From Rhizobium sp. (lineage in GTDB: Bacteria > Pseudomonadota > Alphaproteobacteria > Rhizobiales > Rhizobiaceae), in the NCBI GenBank assembly GCA_019739215.1, contig JAHHDR010000001.1, forward strand, positions 62,001 to 126,000: a DNA stretch of 64,000 nt. The letters run 5' to 3'. Position 1 is the first letter of the stretch. Every line of letters starts with the position of its first letter. Of the stretch, positions 8,154 to 16,739 are shown piece by piece. Both the position numbers and the translations under genes were made by a program. The notes below the pieces were generated by a model that saw only the letters and a program-made list of their open reading frames with translations, searched no databases and was not told the DNA's origin.

Positions 8154-8482
8154 TGCTTCTCCTCCTTCATGATTTCTTCGAGATAGTCGTCCATTCGCTC
8201 GAAGCTCTCGTCCCAGAACTGCCGCATCCGCCGGGTCCAGCCCTGGATGTCCTCGAACCGCTTTCGCTCCAGCCGGCAGGGTCTCTGCTGCGCCTCGCGC
8301 CTGCGGCTGATCAGGCCGGCCTGTTCCAGAACCTTCAGATGGCGCGAAATCGCCGGCCCGCTGATCGCAAACGGTTCAGCCAGTTCCTGCACCGATGCCT
8401 CACCTCCGGCGAGCCGCTGAATGATGGCAAGCCGGGTCGGATCACCCAGCGCCGCAAAGACGGACGAAAGGTCTTCACTCAC
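8150..8482 (-). CDS. ArsR-family transcriptional regulator
   Basis: A 110-residue ArsR-type repressor. The winged helix shows VFAALGDPTRLAIIQRL, VQELAEPFAISGPAISRHLKVL and then GLISRRREAQ. No cysteine-rich metal site of the ArsR/SmtB type is present, so this belongs to the metal-independent class that usually sits with AHSA1 proteins. The start is a GTG at 8482. Its AGGA ribosome site lies inside the palindrome at 8491-8526, so a repressor bound there would cover the start region, which is consistent with autoregulation of this two-gene operon. Confidence 0.8.
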   Translation of the reverse strand: MSEDLSSVFAALGDPTRLAIIQRLAGGEASVQELAEPFAISGPAISRHLKVLEQAGLISRRREAQQRPCRLERKRFEDIQGWTRRMRQFWDESFERMDDYLEEIMKEEKQ

Positions 8483-8490
8483 GCTTAACA

Positions 8491-8526
8491 GTCCTGTTAT
8501 TTAACTTTTTTGTTAATTAACAGGAC
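8491..8526. promoter_or_regulatory. Near-perfect palindrome upstream of arsR-AHSA1, probable operator
   Basis: GTCCTGTTATTTAAC (8491-8505) and GTTAATTAACAGGAC (8512-8526) match as inverted repeats at 14 of 15 positions around a run of six T. It begins 9 bases before the ArsR GTG and is much richer in A+T than its surroundings. Position and symmetry fit an operator for the ArsR dimer. Confidence 0.65.
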
Positions 8527-8630
8527 GCCCGGCGAGAGTCAACGACTGGCCCCTACGTCGATTAACGGCTTGCTTTCCACGTTTGCAGCGCACAAGATCG
8601 ACGGACAAGAGCAGGGGAACAAGGCAGCTA

Positions 8631-11600
8631 ATGTCCATCAAGGCCAGTATCTATCACCTGACGCATTACAAGTACGACACGCCGATCATTCTCTCGCCCC
8701 AGGTTATCCGGCTCCGACCAGCGCCGCATTCCAAGACCAAGGTCTTGAGCCACTCGCTCCGGGTATCGCCTGCCGGCCATTTCGTGAACCTGCAGCAGGA
8801 TCCCTACGGCAATTACCTCGCCCGCTACGTCTTTCCCGAGCCGGTGACGGAACTCAAGATCGAGGTCGACCTCGTGGCCGACATGACGGTCTACAACCCC
8901 TTCGACTTCTTCGTCGAGGAAAGCGCCGAGATGTGGCCCTTCGCCTATCCCGAGGACCTCAAGGAAGACCTTTCCATCTATCTCAAGCCGGAACCGGCCG
9001 GCCCGGCGCTTCAGGCATTTCTCGATACGCTCGACCGGTCACTGCAGAAGACCGTCGACATGGTCGTGGCGATCAATGCCCGCCTGCAGAACGAGATCGG
9101 CTACGTCATCCGCATGGAGCCGGGCGTCCAGCCGCCGGAAGACACGCTGAATTTCGCGCTCGGCTCATGCCGGGATACCGGCTGGCTGCTCGTCCAGATC
9201 CTGCGCCATCTCGGCCTCGCCACCCGTTTCGTCTCCGGCTACCTCATCCAGCTCGCGCCCGACGTCAAGGCGCTCGACGGCCCCTCGGGAACCGAGGTCG
9301 ACTTCACCGACCTTCATGCCTGGTGCGAGGTCTATATCCCCGGCGCCGGCTGGATCGGACTCGATCCGACATCCGGCCTGCTGACCGGCGAGAGCCACAT
9401 TCCTCTGGCGGCAACGCCGCATTTCCGGAACGCCGCGCCGATCACGGGCGGCTATTTCGGTCAGGCGGAGACCGAGTTCGCCTTCGACATGAAGGTGATG
9501 CGCGTCTCCGAACACCCCCGCATCACCAAGCCCTTCCCCGAGGACAGCTGGCAACATCTCGACCGTCTCGGCGAGCAGGTCGACGCCTATCTCCAGGCCG
9601 AGGACGTCCGCCTCACCATGGGCGGGGAGCCGACCTTCGTGTCCATCGACGACTTCCAGTCGGAGGAGTGGAACACTGCCGCGGTCGGCCCCCAGAAGCG
9701 GGCGCTGGCCGATAGCCTGATCCGCCGCCTGCGCGAGCGCTTTGCGCCCGGCGGCTTCCTGCATTACGGCCAGGGGAAATGGTATCCCGGCGAAAGCCTG
9801 CCACGCTGGACCTTCTCGCTCTACTGGCGCAAGGACGGCTTGCCGGTGTGGGGCGACGAGAAACTCATCGCCATCGAAAACAAGACCTATCCCGTCGAGC
9901 CGGCGGACGCGGAGCGCCTGCTGGCGGCAATTGCCACTGAACTCGACCTTGCCCCCGACCTCGTCGTCCCCGCCTATGAGGACCCGGCGGAATGGATCGT
10001 CAAGGAGGCGAACCTGCCGGAAAACGTCGATCCGGCAAATTCAAAGCTCGAGGATCCTGAAGAGCGGGCCCGCATTGCCAAGGTGTTCGCCAACGGCCTG
10101 ACCAATCCTTCGGGCTATGTCCTCCCGGTGCAGGCCTGGAACGCCCGCGCAAGCGGCCGCCGCTGGGTCAGCGAGAAGTGGCAGACCCGACGCGGTCGGC
10201 TTTATCTCGTTCCGGGCGATTCGCCCGTGGGATACCGCCTGCCGCTCAATGCGCTGCCCTATCTGACTCCGTCGCAATATCCCTATATCAACCCGATGGA
10301 CCCGAGCATTCCGCGCGGCGACCTGCCGGACTTCAGCGAGACGACCGGGCGGACGCTGTCCACCCACTCGACCCAGCAGACACCGGCCCAGCAGACCCAG
10401 ATGGGCCAGTCCTTCGAGGAGATCGGTGGCCGCGTCCGGACCGCGATCAGTGTCGAGGTGCGCGACGGCCGGCTCTGCGTCTTCATGCCGCCGACGGAAG
10501 CCGTCGAGGACTATCTCGATCTCATTGCCTCGGCGGAGCGCGCCGCCGCCCATCTTGGGCTGCCCGTGCATATCGAGGGCTACACGCCGCCGCAGGACGA
10601 GCGGCTGAATGTCATCCGCGTCGCGCCCGATCCCGGCGTCGTCGAGGTCAACATCCATCCGGCGTCGAACTGGCGCGAATGCGTCGACATCACCACGGCG
10701 ATCTACGAGGAGGCCCGCCAGTGCCGCCTCGGCGCCGAGAAATTCATGATCGACGGACGCCACACCGGCACCGGTGGCGGCAACCATGTCGTGGTCGGCG
10801 GTGCCAATCCCGGCGACAGCCTGTTCCTGCGCCGGCCGGACGTCCTCAAGAGCATCGTGCTCTTCTGGCAACGGCATCCCTCGCTGAGCTACCTGTTCTC
10901 CGGCCTCTTCATCGGTCCGACCAGTCAGGCCCCGCGCATTGACGAGGCCCGGCATGACGGCCTCTACGAACTCGAGATCGCGCTGTCCCAGGTGCCGGCA
11001 CCGGGCAAGGGCGTGCCGCCCCTGCCCTGGCTCGTCGACCGCCTGTTCCGCAACCTCCTGGTCGATTCCACCGGCAATACCCATCGCGCCGAAGTCTGCA
11101 TCGACAAGCTGTTCTCACCCGACGGCCCGACCGGCCGCCTCGGCCTCGTCGAATTCCGTGGCTTCGAGATGCCGCCGGATGCCCGCATGAGCCTTGCGCA
11201 GCAGTTGCTTGTCCGCGCCCTCATCGCGCGGTTCTGGAAAACCCCGGTCGAGGGCAAGTTCACCCGCTGGGGCACCACCCTGCATGACCGCTTCATGCTG
11301 CCGCACTATGTCTGGGCCGACTTCCTGGACGTGCTGGACGACCTGAAGATCCACGGCTTTGCCTTCCGCCCCGAATGGTTCGAGGCGCAGCTCGAATTCC
11401 GCTTCCCGTTCTACGGCGAAGTCGATTACCAGGACACGCGCCTCGAACTAAGGCAGGCGCTCGAACCCTGGCACGTCACCGGCGAGACGGGCGCGATCGG
11501 CGGCACGGCGCGGTTCGTCGACTCCTCGATCGAACGGCTGCAGGTCAGGCTCGAGACGACCAATCCGGAACGCTATGCGATCGTCTGCAATGGGAGGCCC

Positions 11601-11951
11601 GTCCCGCTCACCAGGACCCAGACCCGCGGCATCGCCGTCGCCGGCGTCCGCTACAAGGCGTGGCAGCCGCCGTCGGGATTCCACCCGGTTCTGCCGGTAA
11701 ACACTCCGCTTACCTTCGATATCTATGATACCTGGTCTGCCAGGGCCGTCGGAGGCTGCATCTACCACGTTGCCCATCCCGGCGGCCGGAACTACGAGAC
11801 CTTTCCGGTCAACGGCTATGAAGCCCAGGCAAGACGCCTGGCCCGCTTCGAGCCGTGGGGACATACAGGCGGCGGCTACCAGGTCTGGCCAGAGGTTCCG
11901 AACCCGGACTTCCCGCTGACATTGGACCTGCGGAGGCCACCAGGAGTGTAG
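8631..11951 (+). CDS. Transglutaminase-like protein with C-terminal DUF2126 domain
   Basis: An 1106-residue protein. Residues 1-100 form the beta-rich domain that precedes bacterial transglutaminase-like cores ([24 protein letters not shown]). The core holds a papain-like triad: Cys180 in [10 protein letters not shown], His229 in [10 protein letters not shown], Asp245 in GLDPTSG. From about residue 330 the rest is DUF2126, starting with [15 protein letters not shown]. No signal peptide is seen, so it is probably cytoplasmic. The first of a three-gene operon: its TAG abuts the ATG of the ATP-grasp/alpha-E gene, and a smaller transglutaminase follows. Comparative genomics has linked this set to ATP-dependent peptide-bond formation and matching cleavage; substrate and product are not established to my knowledge. 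Confidence 0.85.
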   Translation: MSIKASIYHLTHYKYDTPIILSPQVIRLRPAPHSKTKVLSHSLRVSPAGHFVNLQQDPYGNYLARYVFPEPVTELKIEVDLVADMTVYNPFDFFVEESAEMWPFAYPEDLKEDLSIYLKPEPAGPALQAFLDTLDRSLQKTVDMVVAINARLQNEIGYVIRMEPGVQPPEDTLNFALGSCRDTGWLLVQILRHLGLATRFVSGYLIQLAPDVKALDGPSGTEVDFTDLHAWCEVYIPGAGWIGLDPTSGLLTGESHIPLAATPHFRNAAPITGGYFGQAETEFAFDMKVMRVSEHPRITKPFPEDSWQHLDRLGEQVDAYLQAEDVRLTMGGEPTFVSIDDFQSEEWNTAAVGPQKRALADSLIRRLRERFAPGGFLHYGQGKWYPGESLPRWTFSLYWRKDGLPVWGDEKLIAIENKTYPVEPADAERLLAAIATELDLAPDLVVPAYEDPAEWIVKEANLPENVDPANSKLEDPEERARIAKVFANGLTNPSGYVLPVQAWNARASGRRWVSEKWQTRRGRLYLVPGDSPVGYRLPLNALPYLTPSQYPYINPMDPSIPRGDLPDFSETTGRTLSTHSTQQTPAQQTQMGQSFEEIGGRVRTAISVEVRDGRLCVFMPPTEAVEDYLDLIASAERAAAHLGLPVHIEGYTPPQDERLNVIRVAPDPGVVEVNIHPASNWRECVDITTAIYEEARQCRLGAEKFMIDGRHTGTGGGNHVVVGGANPGDSLFLRRPDVLKSIVLFWQRHPSLSYLFSGLFIGPTSQAPRIDEARHDGLYELEIALSQVPAPGKGVPPLPWLVDRLFRNLLVDSTGNTHRAEVCIDKLFSPDGPTGRLGLVEFRGFEMPPDARMSLAQQLLVRALIARFWKTPVEGKFTRWGTTLHDRFMLPHYVWADFLDVLDDLKIHGFAFRPEWFEAQLEFRFPFYGEVDYQDTRLELRQALEPWHVTGETGAIGGTARFVDSSIERLQVRLETTNPERYAIVCNGRPVPLTRTQTRGIAVAGVRYKAWQPPSGFHPVLPVNTPLTFDIYDTWSARAVGGCIYHVAHPGGRNYETFPVNGYEAQARRLARFEPWGHTGGGYQVWPEVPNPDFPLTLDLRRPPGV

Positions 11952-14357
11952 ATGAAGGCAACGGGGGCACCGGCGGCGAAAGCCGAGGCGAAAAAGAAGC
12001 AGCTGGATTACCGGCCGCTGGCGGGAGCACCCGACGAGATGCTCGGGCCGGACGGAAAGGTACGGCCGGTCTGGCGCCATTTCGTCGAGCGCCTTGCCGG
12101 CATGGAGCCCGGCGAGCGCGAACGCCGCATCGACAAGGCCGACCGCTATCTGCGCGACGCCGGTGTCTTCTACCGGGTCTATGGTGGCGCGCCCAATGCG
12201 GAGCGTTCCTGGCCCCTCAGCCACGTGCCGGTGCTGATCAGCGACCAGGAATGGCTGACGCTCTCCGAAGGCCTGATCCAACGGGCGGAACTGCTCGAGC
12301 GGATCGCCGCCGACGTCTATTCCGACAACCGTCTGGTGCAGGATGGTTTCCTGCCGCCGGCGCTGATTGCCGGAAATCCCGAATTCCTGCGACCGCTCGT
12401 CGGCCTCAAGCCGGCCGGCGGCCACTTCCTGCATTTCGTCGCCTTCGAGATCGGTCGCGGGCCGAATGGCGACTGGTGGGTCCTGGGCGACCGGACGCAG
12501 GCCCCCTCCGGGGCCGGCTTTGCGCTCGAGAACCGCGTCGCGACCACCCGTGCCTTTTCCGACATCTACGCCGAAACCCATGTCCATCGCCTGGCAGCCT
12601 TCTTCGGCGGCTTCCGCGACAAGCTGCAGACCTACCGCCGCAGCCCGGAGGACAGGATCGCGGTGCTTTCTCCGGGTCCCGCCAACGAGACCTATTTCGA
12701 GCATTCCTACATTGCACGCTATCTTGGCTTCATGCTGCTCGAAGGCGAGGATCTCACCGTGGTCAACGGCCAGGTGATGGTCCGCACCGTGGCGGGCCTG
12801 AAGCCGGTCAGCGTGCTGTGGCGACGGCTCGACGCCAACTATGCCGACCCGCTGGAACTCGACCAGGCCTCGCAGATCGGCACGCCCGGCATGGTGCAGG
12901 CCCTGCGCTCCGGCAGCGTCACCATCGTCAATGCGCTGGGCGCCGGGCTGCTGGAGACCCGCGCGCTGCTGGCCTTCCTGCCCGCGATCGCGCGTCGCCT
13001 GCTCAACGAGGATCTGAAGCTGCCCTCCGTTGCCACATGGTGGTGCGGACAGAAGCAGGAGCGCGAGCACGTCATCCGCAACATCGACCGGATGGTCATC
13101 GGCCCCGCCTACTCCCGCCTGCCCTTCTTCGACGACGGCAACGAATCCCTGACCCTCGGCGCGGACGAGGCGCAGAATGCGGCCCTTCTTGCCCGTCTCC
13201 GGGACGAGGGCCATCGCCTCGTCGGACAGGAAGTGGTGAAACTCTCCACCACCCCCGCTTTTGTCGATGGCAGGCTTGCCCCTCGCCCAATGAGCCTTCG
13301 CGTCTTTGCAGCCCGCACCCGCGACGGCTGGCGCGTCATGCCCGGCGGCTTCGCCCGCATCGGCGCGTCCGACGACGTCTCAGCGATCGCCATGCAGAAG
13401 GGGGGCTCGGTCGCCGACGTCTGGATCGTGTCCGACAAGCCGGTCAAATGGTCCACGCTGCTGCCTTCCGAGGAGACCTTCACCCGCAACATGCCGGGCA
13501 GCCTGCCGTCGCGCGCCGCCGACAACTTGTTCTGGCTCGGGCGATATATCGAGCGGGCGGAAGGCGCACTGCGCATCCTCAGGGCCTGGCACGGCCGCTT
13601 TGCAGAATACGCCGATCGCGAACAGGAAACTGCTGGCCAACGTCTCCGAATATCTCGACAGGCTCGACATCGACACCGGCCGAAGTCGTGCCCGAGAGCC
13701 TGGTGATCAACATATCGAGCGCGCTCTACTCGGCCTCAAACATCCGGGACCGGTTCTCGCCCGACGGCTGGCTGGCGCTCAACGATCTCGCCAAGACCGC
13801 CCGCGACTTCCGCGACAAGGTCCAGCCCGGCGACGACGCCACGCGCGCCATGACCGTCCTGCTGCGCAAGCTGGCGGGGTTCGCGGGTCTCGTGCACGAA
13901 AACATGTATCGCTTCACCGGCTGGCGCTTCCTGTCCATCGGCCGCCATCTCGAGCGCGGCATGCACATGGCGCGCCTGCTCGGGCATTTCTCGGAGCAGG
14001 AGGCGCCCGACGGCGGCGCTCGACATGCTGATCGAGATCGGCGACAGCGTCATGACCCATCGCCGCCGCTACAATGTCGCCACCGCCCGGCTGACGGTCA
14101 CCGATCTTCTCGCGCTCGACCAGCTCAATCCGCGATCGATCTTCTACCAGCTCAACGAGATCAAGACCGAAGTGGAGCTTCTGCCGAACGCAACGGTGAA
14201 CGGGCAATATTCACCTTTCTACCGGGAAGTTCTCCGCATCTACAACACACTCTCGTTGATGACGCCCGAGGCCATGACTGGGGAGGTCTATTCGCAGCTC
14301 GAATCGGATATGGAGAACCTGTCCGATCTTCTCGCCAAGACCTACATTTCGATCTGA
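11952..14357 (+). pseudogene. Circularly permuted ATP-grasp / alpha-E fusion protein, three frameshifts
   Basis: The intact product would be about 800 residues: an N-terminal circularly permuted ATP-grasp ligase (residues ~1-500; motifs LLEGEDLTVVNGQVMVRT, LWRRLDANYADPLEL, LLNEDLKLPSVATWWCGQ) and a C-terminal helical alpha-E domain (from NLFWLGRYIERAEG to the end). The reading frame is lost three times in the alpha-E part. An extra A in the AAA at 13627-13629 causes premature termination at 13706. An extra G near 13678 and another within 14011-14019 each shift it again. Deleting one base at each place gives continuous family-like sequence: EQELLANVSEYLDRLDIDT, AEVVPESLVINISSALYS, then EAPDGALDMLIEIGDSV, ending ISI at 14357. 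The last shift restores the starting frame. Real decay is possible, but base errors are likelier. Confidence 0.75.
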
Positions 14358-14365
14358 AAGCGGTC

Positions 14366-15247
14366 ATGCTGTACGATATATCGATGAAGATCACCTATGC
14401 CTACGAAGTGGGCCCGAGCGGCGCGCGCCATGTCCTGCGCGCGCTGCCTCTCACCCTTGCGCGCGGCCAGAGGCTCATCGCGGGCAGTGTGACCATCGAC
14501 CCCGCACCGGACGAGCGCACCGACTTCATCGACTTCTTCGGCAACCAGGCATCCTCGATCAGCTTTCGCAAACCGCATCAGGATCTCGAAATCCGTATGC
14601 AGGCCCGTGTTCAGGTCGATACCCTGCCGGAGACGCCGGACGTCTCGCCGCCGGTCGGCAGGATCGTGGACGAAACCTTCGCATGCTGGACGCTCGAGCC
14701 GGATTCGCCGCACCACTTCCTTGCCGCAAGTCCGCGCCTGCCGGGCAACAGCGCAATCGCCAAATGGGCGCGCGCGCTGGTGAAGCCCTCGATGAGCATC
14801 CGAAAGGCCGCGGCCACGCTCTGCGAGGCGATCCACGAGGAATTCACCTATGTGCCCGGCGCCACCAAGGTGGACACCACGCCAGATGAAGCCTTCAAGC
14901 TGAAAAAGGGCGTCTGCCAGGATTTCACCCATGTCATGATCGTGGCCCTTCGCTCGCTCGGCATTCCCGCCGGCTATGTCTCGGGATTCCTGCGCACGAT
15001 ACCCCCACCCGGCAAGGAAAGGCTGGAAGGCGCAGACGCCATGCACGCCTGGGTCCGGGTCTGGTGCGGGAGCGCGGCCGGATGGATGGAGTGGGACCCG
15101 ACAAACGACATCATGGCGGGCAGCGATCACATAAGGGTAGCCTATGGACGCGACTATTCCGACGTCGCACCGATGATCGGAATCCTACGCATCTATGGCG
15201 GCCACACTACCGACCAGGCTGTCGATGTTGTTCCGGTAAAAGCTTGA
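14366..15247 (+). CDS. Transglutaminase-like cysteine protease family protein
   Basis: A 293-residue protein with an N-terminal beta domain (KITYAYEVGPSGARHVLRAL) and a transglutaminase core with Cys184 in KKGVCQDFTHVM, His227 in DAMHAWVRV and Asp244 in EWDPTND. Such bacterial cores are predicted peptidases or acyl-transferases. The gene begins 8 bases after the alpha-E reading frame ends and closes the operon that begins at 8631. The ATG at 14366 is used; a second in-frame ATG lies at 14384. It is a different protein from the transglutaminase domain at the head of the operon, so the operon carries two such enzymes. Confidence 0.85.
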   Translation: MLYDISMKITYAYEVGPSGARHVLRALPLTLARGQRLIAGSVTIDPAPDERTDFIDFFGNQASSISFRKPHQDLEIRMQARVQVDTLPETPDVSPPVGRIVDETFACWTLEPDSPHHFLAASPRLPGNSAIAKWARALVKPSMSIRKAAATLCEAIHEEFTYVPGATKVDTTPDEAFKLKKGVCQDFTHVMIVALRSLGIPAGYVSGFLRTIPPPGKERLEGADAMHAWVRVWCGSAAGWMEWDPTNDIMAGSDHIRVAYGRDYSDVAPMIGILRIYGGHTTDQAVDVVPVKA

Positions 15248-15253
15248 TTTCGC

Positions 15254-15290
15254 GTTGCGATTTCAATTGCATCTTTAATCAAATTGCAAC
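15254..15290. repeat. Imperfect A+T-rich inverted repeat before the TadG-like gene
   Basis: GTTGCGATTTCAAT (15254-15267) is nearly the reverse complement of AATCAAATTGCAAC (15277-15290), with two or three mismatches. It lies just past the transglutaminase stop and 75 bases before the next ATG. No T-tract follows. It could be a weak terminator or a regulatory site. Confidence 0.35.
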
Positions 15291-15364
15291 ACATCCGGAA
15301 ACTTGAATACAACGATTCGCTGTTAACTTTTCGCTTCATCGAAACTCAAACCTCGAGAAGCGCC

Positions 15365-16528
15365 ATGCCTTTGAACTTTTCGCATGTTGGTCGCGAATTT
15401 CTGAAAGACAGGAAAGGCAATCTCTCCATTATCGCGGCGCTCGTGCTGCCTGTAGGCCTTGCGGCTGCGGGCATGGCGATCGACATGTCGAAGATGGTGG
15501 CATCCAAGGCGGCGTTGCAGAATGCCGCCGATGCGGCGGCATTGGCAGCAGCCTCCTCGCTGGCCAATGACGAGATCAGCACCACCCAGGCCGAGGCGCT
15601 CGCCACCGATTTCGTCAAGGGCCAGATGGCCAATCACATCGACGCACCGGAGACCGACGAACAACCCTTCGACTTCACCAGTTGCACCGATGTCGACGTC
15701 CAGCAGGACACCACGGTCGGCACGGCGAAGAAATACACCGTCAAGGTATCGACCTGCTACGACGTCCAGTATTCCGCGCTCTCGGCGTTCATGGGCCGGT
15801 CGAGCGGACGCGTCAGCGTCGCCAGCACCACGCAATCGAGCACCGAGAGCAAGAACGCGCTGTCCATGTACCTCGTGCTGGACCGGTCCGGATCCATGGC
15901 GGAGTACACCAACACCGTCTCCGGCAGCTACCAGTGCCGGTACGGCCGCAAGACCACGACCTGCTACACCTATTATGACAAGGTCACCGCGCTGCGCATG
16001 GCAGCGACCAACCTGATGGAGCAGTTGAAGAAGGCGGACCCGGACAAGATGTTCGTGCGCACATCCGCCGTATCCTACAACAGTTCCATGCAGACACCCG
16101 TCAGTCTTGCCTGGAGCGTCGAACACACCAAGACCTACATTTCCAACCTGACGGCCAACGGCGGCACCGATTCGGGCCTGGCGTTCAAGACAGCCTACAA
16201 TGCAGTCGGTGCGGCGACCGAGGACACGCTGCACATGCAAAAGAATGGGCAGGTGCCGTCGAAATACATCGTCTTCATGACAGATGGCGACAACAACTAT
16301 ACGTCCGCCGATACCGAAACCAAGAAGTGGTGCGACAACGCAAGACAGGCGGGCATCGAGGTCTATTCGGTGGCCTTCATGGCACCGTCCCGCGGCCAGG
16401 CGCTGCTGAGCTACTGCGCCACGAGTTCGGCCCACTACTTCAAGGCGGAGGACGCCGACGATCTCAACGCCGCCTTCCAGTATATCGGCGAACGCGCCAC
16501 CGCGACCGCAACGCGCCTCACCCAGTGA
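15365..16528 (+). CDS. TadE/TadG-like pilus assembly protein with von Willebrand A domain
   Basis: A 387-residue protein. The N-terminal FLKDRKGNLSIIAALVLPVG with the following hydrophobic helix is the TadE/TadG leader (Flp pilus or surface-protein assembly). AAAGMAIDMSKM and LQNAADAAALAAA are characteristic. The von Willebrand A domain has a metal-ion-dependent adhesion site: Asp172-Arg-Ser174-Gly-Ser176 in LVLDRSGSM, and later FMTDGDNN. Four cysteines in the middle may form disulphides, in keeping with an exported location. No other tad genes are close, so it may work with a distant locus. The ATG at 15365 follows GAGAAG. A terminator is present at 16547. Confidence 0.85.
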   Translation: MPLNFSHVGREFLKDRKGNLSIIAALVLPVGLAAAGMAIDMSKMVASKAALQNAADAAALAAASSLANDEISTTQAEALATDFVKGQMANHIDAPETDEQPFDFTSCTDVDVQQDTTVGTAKKYTVKVSTCYDVQYSALSAFMGRSSGRVSVASTTQSSTESKNALSMYLVLDRSGSMAEYTNTVSGSYQCRYGRKTTTCYTYYDKVTALRMAATNLMEQLKKADPDKMFVRTSAVSYNSSMQTPVSLAWSVEHTKTYISNLTANGGTDSGLAFKTAYNAVGAATEDTLHMQKNGQVPSKYIVFMTDGDNNYTSADTETKKWCDNARQAGIEVYSVAFMAPSRGQALLSYCATSSAHYFKAEDADDLNAAFQYIGERATATATRLTQ

Positions 16529-16546
16529 GTCGCCCAGTCGGGTGCG

Positions 16547-16577
16547 AACCGCCGGCCCACCCCAGCCGGCGGTTTTT
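16547..16577 (+). terminator. Rho-independent terminator after the TadG-like gene
   Basis: AACCGCCGGC (16547-16556) pairs perfectly with GCCGGCGGTT (16565-16574) and a T-run follows. It sits 18 bases after the stop codon at 16528 and isolates the glycogen genes from read-through. Confidence 0.85.
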
Positions 16578-16641
16578 CTTGTGCCCCCGCTTGCTTCTAA
16601 ATCGATTTAATGGCTTTATCCTTTTGTAACCAAATAAACCG

Positions 16642-16666
16642 TTGCATGCGGTTTTGAAGGATGCAA
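16642..16666. promoter_or_regulatory. Small inverted repeat upstream of glgP
   Basis: TTGCAT (16642-16647) and ATGCAA (16661-16666) are inverted repeats 74-98 bases before the glgP ATG, in an A+T-rich patch that probably contains the promoter of the glycogen operon. The symmetry is short and could be chance. Confidence 0.3.
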
Positions 16667-16739
16667 ACTTGGTTGCGCCGCCGGGTGTTCCCACTCCCAG
16701 GGAATGCTTTCAGGTATGCGAGATTAAGACGGACAGGCC

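Noticed and set aside
11448..13214. Long minus-strand open frame opposite the ATP-grasp gene
   Set aside because: Composition typical of the antisense of a high-GC gene, no recognisable domain, and the plus strand carries a convincing protein.
11855..15247. One open frame of 1130 codons covering the ATP-grasp to transglutaminase region
   Set aside because: Its first half is a shadow frame of the ATP-grasp gene (Arg/Pro-rich, no family match). Only its later parts match alpha-E and the second transglutaminase, because of the frameshifts.
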